Shown here: positions 52,803-63,349 of the stretch, one piece after another
Layout of the letters: each line of letters starts with the position of its first letter
Position numbering within the stretch: the stretch's first letter is position 1
Assembly: GCA_963942565.1 (NCBI GenBank)
Contig: OZ012690.1
Span: 17,586,135-17,650,134 of the forward strand
Source: Maea johnstoni
Taxonomy: Eukaryota > Annelida > Polychaeta > Spionida > Magelonidae
Reading direction: 5' to 3'
DNA length: 64,000 bases
Program-made: the position numbers and the translations under genes
Notes under the pieces: generated by a model
What the model was told of the DNA's origin: nothing
The model's input: only the letters and a program-made list of their open reading frames with translations
Database searches by the model: none

Positions 52803-53640
52803 GGTCTTACGACACTTTTAGAAATCTCAGTTTAATTTTCCTGAAATTTTGCATAAGGAAATAACATAGCACAGTGATCCTCAAAACAACTTAAAATAAT
52901 GGGGTCATCAACTTAGTTTTTTTTCACAGATTTTTGAAAAATTAATGCAATTTATGTCACAAACATCACTTTCTCCAAAATTGGTGTCTTTCTTTGCTAG
53001 ATTTATCCCTTCAGAATACTGACACTGCCTGAAATACTGTTTTGCCATGTTGAAATTATTTTTTTGCTGTTACAAAGGAATTATTGGGCAAAATCAAGAA
53101 ATTCGAGAAACGAGTTTTTAACCCAAAATTGATATAAGTCAGAATTGCCTAGTTTAATTTTCACCAATTTTTGTCTACACTATCTACACAATGCTCTTAA
53201 TAAGAAGACACAAAGAAAATGATAGGTCATCAGGTTAGTTTTCGAACCACAGATGGTCAAAGTTTGTGAAATAGGACATTTTTGGGGCAAATTTTCATGA
53301 AAATGTTAGAAAAGAGTTACTCAATAGTTACTATTAATGCCCATACTTATATAAGATATTGTTAAGAAAGGGAACCCCACTTTATACACATGGATTATCA
53401 CACATTATTCCTGAAAATGTGTCAAAACAACAAATTCAATGAATATGGAAATCACTGTAGCCAAAAACAAAAAACTCATAGGATACTATTTATAATAGGC
53501 AGGTATAATCAGAATTGGTACATATTCAATAAAATTCAATTTCTTATCAATATTTCCAGTGACGTCAGGTAAATTGTAATAAATTATTTTAGTTTGTCCA
53601 ATACCCAATAGGTGTCACCGGTATAGAGTATCGTAAGACC
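52803..53640. mobile_element. TTAA-flanked foldback-like element
   Basis: Inverted ends GGTCTTACGACAC and GGTCTTACGATAC lie directly between TTAA at 52799-52802 and 53641-53644. The flanks also share ATGTACTATACCTTTT on both sides, so a longer target duplication is an alternative reading. No coding sequence. Confidence 0.5.
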
Positions 53641-56261
53641 TTAATGTACTATACTATACCTTTTAGATGCATTCTCCAGAAGTGAATATTCTGCGGTTTA
53701 TGTTTCATTTGTATTTTTTCCAAGTATTCTAGCCATATTTGCCTTTTTTATAGTTTATGAATTATCCTTTTAGTTTCAACTCTATAATTTCAGTATGGAT
53801 GGTATTTTTCAAAGTATATGTATTTGTTTCATTTTTGCCTAAACATGTAGCTTAGCAAGGTGTTTTTCAGGAGTGCTCTAATCTTTACAAAAATTAGTAA
53901 AAGTTAGTTTAAAAATGACTAACTAGAGCAGGGGCTCTAGGAACACTCTGAAGTGCATTCTCAGCCATTTCCTGTTTGTCTCACTGTGTGTGTGGTCTGG
54001 TTAAATGAATGTTACAATTCTGTTTAGTGTTTAAAATGGCTCACTCAGAGATGTTCTGCAATTAAAAGTAGAATTTTTCACATTGCCCTGATTTCTGCAA
54101 ACACTCATCCATTAAGCTGTCAATCACAAATATTTTAGGGTCCGTATGTCCCCCAGAGCCAGAGGTCAATAAGGTTACTAGACTAAAATGCCATGTATCT
54201 ATCTGCTTGATCCCGTTGACAGTAGAAATGTGGGGAGGGGGGCATGGTGAATCTTCCAGGAGATATTCCCCCAGGGGGCAATTTTCCAAAGAAATGGCAA
54301 AGCTTCAGGGGCACTCTGTGAGTCAATTTCAAACAATACAATTATGACAATCCTTGCTTTTAGGGGCCGCAGTACTCACTTGTACAGTTTCAACTGGCAT
54401 GGCTCATGCGAAATCACATTTTTGAAATTCTTATCTAGCCGACTACATTCATAGACCACTTATTGCTAATTCAAGCTAACAATGAGCGATAGTACAAGTT
54501 CAGGAGTATAGTCCATTCACTCTGCACAAAAGATTGATAGACCCTACAGGTGGACGTGTGACCTCTACATGTCCACTTCTAAAGTATACAGATGGGTTCT
54601 GCCAGTAGCCAAGTAAGTTTTCTGGGTCACAGAGTAGGGAGGCTCTCCAGGGGTATCATATCTCAAGTACCACAATCCCTACATCTTATTTTAGACTACT
54701 AGTGTCCCATGTACCAATTGCCCCTTTAGTTCCCCTTATGGTCTAGTTCTCCACACTCAGTGACTGCTAACCACAAACTGACCCATATTTCTATAAGTGT
54801 ACAGGTCTGTTTGGCCTGAACACCAATAGAGGACAAACCTGTTCTTACAGGCACACAGTTGAAACTTACAAACCCATTCGCTTTGCTCATTGTTAGCTTG
54901 AATTAGCTATAATTCACAGAACCAGTTACTTCTCGTAGGGACATTGCAGCTATTAAAAGTCCAGGGTGCGAGTGGATTTGTCAAGTTATATGTTCATATA
55001 TGTACATTTGTATGTGTGAGATTTCAATAGTGAATAAAGTATTTCAAGTAAATAATGTATGTTACATTTATTACGGATCAAGTTATTGACTTCCAAGAAA
55101 GAGAAATGAAAAAGTAGTAAGGCACAGTGAGGACTTCTACTGCAGGAAAAAAAAGCTTATAAGTTATAACTAGTATCACCTGATGAGAGCAGATGCTGCT
55201 TGTCCACTCCGGATGAAGCTGACCAACATTGAAATTTTCAGGACCCTCATTTGTATGTTAACAATTACATGGACACTAAAGATGAGGACACTGATTTCCA
55301 GTACTGCTATAATGGAAATCACTATCTGCCTAGAAATGAAGGGTGATGCCATCACATGATACAGAATGAAGAAATAAATTGTTGATAATTGAGCAGAAAC
55401 TTAGTTCTGGTCAAGATACATGAATCACTAATAACTAATTCGGATCATTTTTACTCATAACTATTTTCATTTGGTAATATCTATACCTTCAGTTAAGGTA
55501 TGGCATAGCGTAAGTCATTTCCATTCGTTCTTAATTGGTTCATGCTGGTGAAAGATATTCTCCATGAAATTTGGAGATTCAGGATCATTTAACTACTTGT
55601 CCAGAGCTTTTTAGAGCTAAGAGTGTTAACAAAGGTAGGGTAGTGGAGGAACTGCAGATATAACTGTATGAGGCACTTGTGCTTGAATATTCCTCTCTAG
55701 TGCATTATTTTACATAAACTACCCTAGGGTATGGTCTAGAATGTTGTAGCTTTGCTTGCTCTCTCCTCTACCAAAGGGACATGTCATAACCAGCAGGTGG
55801 TAAGTAGTGATGGGTGTCCAAGTAACTGGCGAACACAGCCTACAAACCCGTATTACCCATTGCCATTCTTCTCACGCAGTTGTCACAGGGGAAATGATCA
55901 TCTAAACCCACTTAAAAATATATGACTTTCAATTAAAGAGTATGGTCCACACCTAGTGTAAAATATTGACATTTTTTTATCACAATAGTGTTAATAGCTT
56001 GATTACTGATTACAAAGTTAAAGGGTATGGACCACACCTGGTGTAAAAAGGTGACACTTGATTGCAATGATGTTAATAGACAAGTACTAATTACAAACAC
56101 TAATGGGCCCTTCCTTGATCTAGGAGTTGCCATTTTTAATTAGCGTTATCCTTAAGTCATTAGCATATCTGACCGCTATTGTACCTGTGTTGTAATTGCA
56201 ATGTACCTTGTTTAATATGATGTTATATAAGGTCATGTAGAGAGGTAGTCAACAGCTTGGA
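53641..56261. other. Gene-free region
   Basis: Only repeats are recognisable: a 23-base perfect inverted pair at 54465-54487 and 54885-54907, and a two-copy direct repeat of about 85 bases near 55935-56100 (AAAGGGTATGGACCACACCTG type). No supported gene. Confidence 0.45.
54465..54907. repeat. Perfect 23-bp inverted pair, possible MITE ends
   Basis: The arms start GCTAATTCAAGCTAAC and are exact complements 443 bases apart end to end. No clear target duplication is seen, so assignment as a transposon is uncertain. Confidence 0.5.
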
Positions 56262-56545
56262 TGAAGAAAAGAATGGATATGTAGCGAGAGATCAATTACT
56301 ATATGCGCTGTAGTGAGGTGCTGGACCCATGCCAGGAGTTACTGACTGACAGCAGCGCGAGGTCACATGGGAACAAGGACCAATCAGGGCTCTCGTATCG
56401 AGTACATTACAGAGAAACCTGATCTCCACCATGAGCTGGGCACCAATTAGGGGGCTATTAGTTGACACTGGTTGAGGCTAGCATGTTCAGGTTGACCGGC
56501 TGGTCTCTAATCCACTTGTGTTTGGTCATCTAAGTCAACAGTTAT
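56262..56545 (+). repeat. CCAAT/GCGC module, long form
   Basis: Close relative of 51472-51735, starting GAATGGATATGTAGCGAGAG and ending with CCACTTGTGTTTGGTCATC. No neighbouring gene. Confidence 0.65.
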
Positions 56546-57089
56546 GAAGTAGAGTTAGAAGGTAAAGGCTAGGTGGTTAGGTAAGGATACCCTCTGCTGG
56601 AAGCCAGCTAGGAAAATTCCTTCTATATGTTTTGCCTGTTGTGGAGTCATCCCCAACTTGGATTGGATAATAAACCAGATACACCACCAAGAATATAGAC
56701 TCTCATTATTATATAACCCAGTAACACCTCCCAAACAAGTGTTACACATTCCAACTTGGTTAGAAATCAAAGATGTAGAGAGAGAAGTGTGCAATTAGTG
56801 ACTGCTCTTGGCGCTGCCGCACAATAATGTGATTTGTAACTATATTACCATACATGACTGCTTAGCGTAGTTGACCAACTTTTAACAGTTACTTGATTGA
56901 ACATGCATGTTGAAATATAACTTTATCCAAATTTTAAGTAGTTTATAATATATCTATTGAAAGAAAGATTCCTTATTTTGCCATTTTGTGAAATTCCATA
57001 CTCTTTACACATCTGTTGGTGACTTCCAATTTTTTTCATAGCTGCTCATGAATATTAATTGACCGCAGTTCCGCCTTTGTCAATTCATC

Positions 57090-58145
57090 GACCATGTTTG
57101 GGCCACAATTTATGTACTTTGCCAATACCACAATATGAAAATCCATTCGCACGTAGGTAGTCTCATTATTTTAATCTTTGCATTAAGTAGTTGATAATTG
57201 TTCTTATGACATACTTTTCAGTGGAAATGTTCACCCCGTTTCAAGGCCGAAACTAAAATGACTGGAGAGGATACTGAAATGAACTACACTCTTCCTGAAA
57301 ACGTGTTTTTAATATAGAGGGGAATCTTTCTTAAAAATATTCAATTCTTCAAAAGAAAGAAAATTCACTTAAGTATTGGTAGGCAGGGCTCAACGGTCCC
57401 CAGAAGGACTAGGTAGTCTGGTGGGGCTACCTAAACCCAAAATCAGGTAGTCCTGCGAGCATTTTAGGTAATGCCGCCATTTTTTTTTCAAAAAAGGTTC
57501 TTTCCCCCTTTTCATATTAGTAATGGTACTTAGAGCATGCTTTTTTCTTCTTTTGTAGGTGTATGCTTAAGGGATGCTGCACATTTCTTTTTTTAATAGT
57601 CTTTTTGCTACCATTTTGTATGTGGTGGAACTTCCAGAGCATTCAGGTAGTGCACAGGGCTACCTAAATTCAACTTTAGGTAGCCAGACAGGGCATTTTT
57701 TGGAAGTTTGATCTCCCAGGAGATGGGACTATGTATATTTTTCAACTGCTGGTAGGTTCTGGCCCCCTCCCCCAGGTGTCAGGTCACTAGGTTAAATAAG
57801 AAAATGGTGATGAATCAAATCAATAAGCTGTCAACTGTATTCATATTCACAATTTATTCAAATGTTTTCCATATTACAATAACAAGTTTTATGAATAAAT
57901 TTGGGTACATCACTTGCAAGAAAATATAAACACCTTACTCTAATCTTTTATCATTTTTGCTGACCCTCTTAGCATTCTGTTATCACTTTTTTTTCTTTCC
58001 ATCAGAAAATTAACACTCAGGCCATTTAATTCAAAGTTTTCGAGAAAGGCAGTAATTTCACATTTCACAGTTATCTGTTTTTCCCAACCCAAAGTGTCAC
58101 CCCATTCTCTCTTTAGAAATGCGCCTGGTTTTACAAAACATCTTA
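57090..58145. repeat. Diverged array-unit flank 3' of ZNF-J
   Basis: It matches 440-1310 in order (TTTGCCAATACCACAATATG, CACGTAGGTAGTC, ACTAAAATGACTGGAG, TCAAATCAATAAGCTGTC), but with many differences. This shows ZNF-J belongs to the same unit family and is an old member. A possible hAT-like insertion (starting CAGGGCTCAACGG) occupies about 57385-57720. Confidence 0.7.
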
Positions 58146-58588
58146 GGCCACTCCAATTTAATTACTTGTTTTATGAGCTCCACAGGCAGGAAATGAGCCA
58201 TTTTGGAATAAAAAAAAAGTTGAAAAATGTTTTGTTTTTATTTATTTTAGAGTCTGCTGACTAGGACTGGTAGCGATATGTTTCTACCAGCCTATTCCCA
58301 ATTAAATAAAATCAATCAATTAATTAATCCCTGTAACCTGAAGGGTGGGAGATATACATCCTCATATCTGAGGCTCTACTACAGCATTGATAAATTCCTG
58401 TAGTTGATTGAATCACCATTACAATGAATATTCTTTAAACATGCACTTTTTCTTTATTTGGAGTGTGACAGAAAATTTCTAAACCACTTTCATCCATAAG
58501 ACACCAAAGTCGACTTTTTTTTTTTAGTTTGACAGAATTGTTTTTTCCAAAAAAAGCTCGTAAGACAAGTAATTAAATTGGAGTTGCC
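58146..58588. mobile_element. PIF/Harbinger-like MITE (443 bp)
   Basis: Inverted ends GGCCACTCCAATTTAATTAC and GGCAACTCCAATTTAATTAC continue for about 35 bases. A TTA duplication lies at 58143-58145 and 58589-58591. The empty site CATCCTTAGGTTGG is present at about 1304 and 17878. No transposase. Confidence 0.85.
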
Positions 58589-58591
58589 TTA

Positions 58592-59160
58592 AGGTTAGTT
58601 AGTAGTTTTCAAGCAATGTATCAATTTCACATTTTAAGGTATACTGCTTTTCCCTACCTCCAAATGTCACCACATTTTCTCCTTCACAATGGGTCTGGTT
58701 GCATGAAATATGTTGTGCCCACAAAACTCAACATTCGCCTGGAGTGTATAGGAACCCCTGTTTTGGCTAATCGATATGAATAGCTTCAAGCCAAACTCAA
58801 TCAAAAGACAGTGTCAATGCCACAAGTGTGCATGCACAGACATAACTCGCACATCAGCTGCACATATGTTTTGGTCACTGTAATTTGCATGCATTCTAGC
58901 TCAAAAGTTTCAACGATTCCCATCCATAGCACATAGCATTTGATTCAGAGTCAGACCACAAAGCAGATATCGCAGCTCAAGAGCCCACCTCACCATGGCC
59001 AGAGTCAAGCCTAGATTGCCTTACAAAAGCCCTGGAATCTCCAGGTGACTATTTTTAGGTTGTACAATATTGTTATGTGAGGTAAAACCTTTGAATTCAC
59101 TTCATCTATAAGTAATTTATTAAATTGCAAGACAACACGTTTTTTTTGCTTAACATTCAC
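58592..59160. other. 3' flank of ZNF-J
   Basis: It carries diverged matches to 38220-38340 and to 10150-10411 (GGTCACTGTAATTTGCATGCA, CAGGTGACTATTTTTAGGTTG). No gene is seen. Confidence 0.5.
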
Positions 59161-60399
59161 TTAACTAGCATTTTCCTCCAACTCTTGTTTTAGTGGCAGA
59201 CACTCTCCATTAATGACAATCCATTGCCTTGGTTCTGATAACTGCGGTTCTGTTTTGACAGGTGACGACTTTTGATATGTTGGCTGGTGCTGATTTGGAT
59301 GAGATAGTGCCCTACCAGTCTTATTACACTTATCGTGAGTCCACATGTGTGATACCAGACCAGAAGATTGTGTGAATGACTTCTCACATTCAGTGCACTT
59401 GAAGGGTCTTTCCCCACGGTGTATCCTTTTATGCTTTGCCAGACTTGAAGGACCTGGGAAAGCCTCGCCACATTCATTGCACTGAGAGGGTCTTTCTCCA
59501 CTGTGTATCATCTTATGCTGTGCCAGAGTAGAAGATTGTGTGAATGCCTTGTCACATTCATTGCACTGGAAGGGTCTTTCTCCACTGTGTATCCTCTCAT
59601 GCCGTGCCAGAGAAGAAGACTGTGCGAATGCCGCGTCACATTCACTGCACTTGAAGGGTCTTTCCCCACTGTGTATCCTCTTATGCCTTTCCCGATCAGA
59701 GGGGGGAGTGAATGCCTTTTCACATTCACTGCACTTGAAGGGTCTTTCCCCACTGTGTGTCATCTTATGATTTCTCAGAATAGAAGAATGAGTGAATGCC
59801 TTGTCACATTCATTGCACTTGAAAGGTCTTTCTCCACTGTATATTCTCTTATGACCTGTGTGAATCCACATGTGTGATACCAGACCAGAAGATTGTATGA
59901 ATGCCTTGTCACATTCACCACACTGGAAGGGTCTTTCTCCACTGTGTATCCTTTTATGATTTACCAGACTTGAAGAATGTGCAAATACCTTGTCACATTC
60001 ATTGCACTGGAAGGGTTTTTCCCCACTGTGTATTCTCTTATGCCTTCTCAGATCTCTAGATTCTGTGAATGCCTTGTCACATTCATTGCACTGGAAGGGT
60101 CTTTCCCCACTGTGTCTCATCTTATGATTTTCAAGAATAGTAGAACTAGTGAATGCCTTGCCACATTCATTGCACTGGAAGGGTCTTTCTCCACTGTGTA
60201 TCATCTTATGCCTTTCAAGACTAGGAAACCGAGTGAATTTCTTGTCACATTCATTGCACTGGAAGGGTCTTTCCCCGCTGTGTATCCTCTTATGCCTTAC
60301 AAGATTGGAAGAATGTGTAAAGGTCTTGTTACATTCATCACAATGATAAGGGCTTTCCTTTTTGTGCCAATTTGCATTATCTATCTCATCTGAAGACAT
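59161..60399 (-). CDS. ZNF-J: diverged 12-finger member with a single half SUMO unit
   Basis: A 412-residue protein starting MSSDEIDNANWHKKESPYHC. Twelve intact fingers. Finger 6 (CGECDKAFIQSSGLVSHMWIH) has the sequence normally found only in the last finger of this family. It is followed by an abnormal linker (TGHKRIYSGERPF) and six more fingers ending in a second SSGLVSHMWTH, so two arrays appear to be fused. The degenerate finger is shortened (DKCNKTGRALSHPNQH). The tail has just one partial unit (ECLPLKQELEENAS) plus VKTE in the linker, so about two SUMO-consensus sites. This may be the ancestral tail state. The leader exon-like block lies abnormally close to the ATG (60430-60510). Confidence 0.9.
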   Translation of the reverse strand: MSSDEIDNANWHKKESPYHCDECNKTFTHSSNLVRHKRIHSGERPFQCNECDKKFTRFPSLERHKMIHSGERPFQCNECGKAFTSSTILENHKMRHSGERPFQCNECDKAFTESRDLRRHKRIHSGEKPFQCNECDKVFAHSSSLVNHKRIHSGERPFQCGECDKAFIQSSGLVSHMWIHTGHKRIYSGERPFKCNECDKAFTHSSILRNHKMTHSGERPFKCSECEKAFTPPSDRERHKRIHSGERPFKCSECDAAFAQSSSLARHERIHSGERPFQCNECDKAFTQSSTLAQHKMIHSGERPSQCNECGEAFPGPSSLAKHKRIHRGERPFKCTECEKSFTQSSGLVSHMWTHDKCNKTGRALSHPNQHQPTYQKSSPVKTEPQLSEPRQWIVINGECLPLKQELEENAS

Positions 60400-61348
60400 G
60401 GTAGATACTTGACCACAAAATGAAATGAGTCGAGTCCATCACCTGATTTCTCTCTCCAACTTTGACCTTGATTTATGTTGGTGTTCATGGGGTGATGTTG
60501 AGTCACACAATTTTGTGGTTGACCGTAATGAATCTGAAAATACAGATAAAGTCAAAAGTCAAAACAAGGAAAACAAATTTGATATTTACAGACATTTGGG
60601 TAAATTGCCTATGCTATTTTCAATGGACAGTCACAGCAGGGTATTACCCAGGATTTGAAAACAGGGGGTCAGAGGATTTATGAAATTTTGGGGGTCGAAA
60701 GTCAGTTACCCAATTTACAAGAATAATCATAACAACCCTATATATTAACACAGCAAGACAAGTCTACTTCTTTACACCATCTAATGTACCAATTGTCTTG
60801 TATGAGTAAAACTTTTACAATATTCACCTAGACTCAACATATGCAGAAAATCTTACAATATAGAACTGGGTGTCATTTTGCCAAAAAACTTGTGTTTGGG
60901 AGTCAAAATGGTAGGTAAATCCCTGAGTCACAGTATCTTATAGATGATAACAAGTTCACTATCCTTGAACGCCTTGAGAAAAAGCATTTCAGGTAATCAC
61001 AAAAACAGATATTTTGTGCCACACACATTGATTAAACCATGTTTTATGAATTATATTGAACGTTTCATGGAAATGAAATAAGTGAGCTCAAACCTTCACT
61101 TGCCTATCTGAATTTGAACTTGGCTTACTGTGATTCACTGAATGGTCCTTTCAGAAACAATGAATCAGCTGTGACTTCATCTTTTGTTCCAACTCTCCAT
61201 TATATTTCAGGAATGGAAAATCAACTCTCTAGCCTTGAATTGACTGGCTAGCTAGATCATTTTTGTTGCAATGTAACATTTTTTCAAAATTTCTAGTGCA
61301 CAGTGTAATCCTGTATGCATCACTACTCCCTTGGACATTTGCTATATA
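60400..61348. other. Upstream region of ZNF-J
   Basis: 60430-60510 matches the outer leader block (AGAGAAATCAGGTGATGG on the minus strand). The inner block and intron-like gap seen in the other genes are missing, as if about 200 bases were deleted. 61170-61270 matches the 3810-3910 spacer. No other gene is seen. Confidence 0.55.
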
Positions 61349-61523
61349 CAGGTGACCTTGGATATGCCAGACTCAATGGGACCAGGAAAATTGGTCTGCC
61401 ATATGCAAAATCCGTCGTATATATATGACGAATAGTTGATATGCATCGGACTGGGACCAAGCATGTCGTCCGTCATATGCAAAAATCTGTCATACAGTGG
61501 TCCGTCATATGCAAGTTCACCTG
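61349..61523. mobile_element. Short pogo/Tc1-like TA-target MITE
   Basis: Ends CAGGTGACCTTGGATATGCC and CAGGTGAACTTGCATATGAC (minus strand), flanked by TA. It shares TCCGTCATATGCA motifs with 45613-46129. Confidence 0.75.
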
Positions 61524-61678
61524 TATATTGAAGAGAGGTACAATTCTTAGCATTCAGTCCATGGCTGTTTTAATTCAAAACTCCTAATGGAAATGAGTGT
61601 CAACAGTGCTACCTTTCTTTTCAGCCAGCTGCAGTATCTACCTTTTTTTTTTTATATCATGCAGTATTTAGATCTTAA

Positions 61679-61852
61679 CCCTTATATGCTGGTGGCAGCT
61701 AATTTGGTCAATGCAAAATGATTTTAAAACATGACAAATGACTGAAACCCAGGCATATGGGTACTCATCTGAGACTACTCAGCGAGAGCTATCCAATGAA
61801 TACCAACATGACAGGGTTTAGATGGACAAAGGTAGCCTCAGCATTGGAAGGG
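61679..61852. mobile_element. Short TTAA element, piggyBac-like ends
   Basis: Ends CCCTTATATGCTGGTGGC and CCCTTCCAATGCTGAGGC (imperfect), flanked by TTAA at 61675-61678 and 61853-61856. 174 bp. Confidence 0.5.
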
Positions 61853-62611
61853 TTAACTTTCTAAGTGTTTTTTTTAATCAATCATGAAACTGAAATGTAT
61901 ACCATGTGATAATATGAATGATATGATGACTGTGTAACCTTTTGATGCTGGTATGTTTATGGATACTGTTGAACTGGTATTTTTACAGGCATTTAATTTT
62001 CGCTATTTTCGTGCTCCCATGATGGCACCAAAATAACAACCTTCAAATAAATATCAATCTAGTTATGAATGTATATACCGGGTATTGAGTGCTTGAATGC
62101 CCAAATTTAAAGTAGCACAAATATCCTCCAGCAGGGCTGTAAAGCAAAAAATTTAGCACTCCAAATTAAAGCTATATAGAGTATGTAGTCAGTTGGTTGA
62201 AAAGATATCTTGACCCTCAATGTAAACCATGTCATAATCTGAATTATATGTTACATGTAATGACGTCACACATCAAAATATTCTGCGAAATAGAACCGGT
62301 GTGGTGCCAGAGATACTAGATGCGAGGTTCCGGAACCCGCCGATAGGCGGCTTCAAACACGTCGAATGCCTTTGTGGAACGCCTGGGATTGTTTCATTAC
62401 TGAAAACTTGGTTCTTCCAGTTATGTATGATAGCGTCCACTCTGTTTTGGTCAAACAGCATGGATACATTCAATGGACTAATTGTACTAAGAATACACTT
62501 TTGGGAAATTAAATAACCTTTTTTAAATCAGTGAAATTAGCGATTTTACAGTTTTGATGACGTCACAAGTAATTATAATATTATAATATGCGACGGTGGC
62601 GACGCGTAGCG

Positions 62612-62653
62612 GGCGTTCATTTACACTACAGACCTGTAGTGTAAATGAACGCC
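62612..62653. repeat. Perfect 20-bp hairpin
   Basis: Arms GGCGTTCATTTACACTACAG (62612-62631) and its exact complement (62634-62653) are separated by two bases. It could be the fused ends of a small transposon or an assembly fold-back. Confidence 0.9.
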
Positions 62654-62679
62654 GAACACGAACACATTACAGTCAACCT

Positions 62680-62703
62680 CCCCCCCCCCCCCCCCCCCCC
62701 CCC
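62680..62703. repeat. Poly-C tract
   Basis: Twenty-four uninterrupted C residues; the length is likely to be unstable or misassembled. Confidence 0.95.
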
Positions 62704-63349
62704 TACTACACACATTCTACTGCCGACACATGGCATCCAACCCTAGATCTATGCATAGCGGGATCTATGTGTGGAGAGTGAGAATATTTCCATCAACTCA
62801 TTTTCATCTTATTCCTACAATAGAAAAGAAAGGTCACTGTAAATTTGACACAACACTTGCCTGGGTGTGAGTTTTGAGAGGGCCTTGAACGTCTGTCATG
62901 TGTGAATCATGAGAGCACAAATGTGCGGATTTCCGGACCCTCACCCTTCGAGGGCTCGAGGCCCTTCGAGGGTTCAGGGGAGTCATTATACCCACCTACC
63001 CGAACGGCCACCTGCCAGTATGGCCAATTTTCGGGTCTTTATGGCCACCTTCAGTGAGTCATTATGGCCAACTCCACAAAAAAAGGTGATATAAGGCAAG
63101 TTTGAAGTTATTATTAATAAAGATTTAGGAGTAATATATTTCAAACTCCCATGAATTAAGTCACTTGATGAGTGCTTTTAGGACTAGTGATAGAGGTTTT
63201 AGGAAGGAAAATGGGTCACCATTGTTTGGCCTACTCACAATTGTCAAGAACCTCCATTACTGAGTACTTAGTGTACACTTTGAATTAGAAGTTTAGGGTA
63301 TAACTAATAATGATTTTATGATATAAGGAACTGAATCTGAAATAAATAC

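Larger units (their letters stand above)
61857..63349. other. Gene-free region
   Basis: No supported gene. It contains a perfect hairpin (62612-62653) and a run of 24 C residues (62680-62703). The GC-richer patch 62290-62400 has overlapping short frames on both strands but no recognisable protein. Confidence 0.45.

Noticed and set aside
57385-57720. Complete hAT element in the ZNF-J flank
   Set aside because: The left start CAGGGCTCAACGG is plausible, but no matching right end or 8-base duplication could be found. It is kept only as a possible fragment.
62273-62516. Overlapping short frames on both strands near 62.3 kb
   Set aside because: Two opposite frames over the same bases, each about 70 codons, with no recognisable domain and no support for either.
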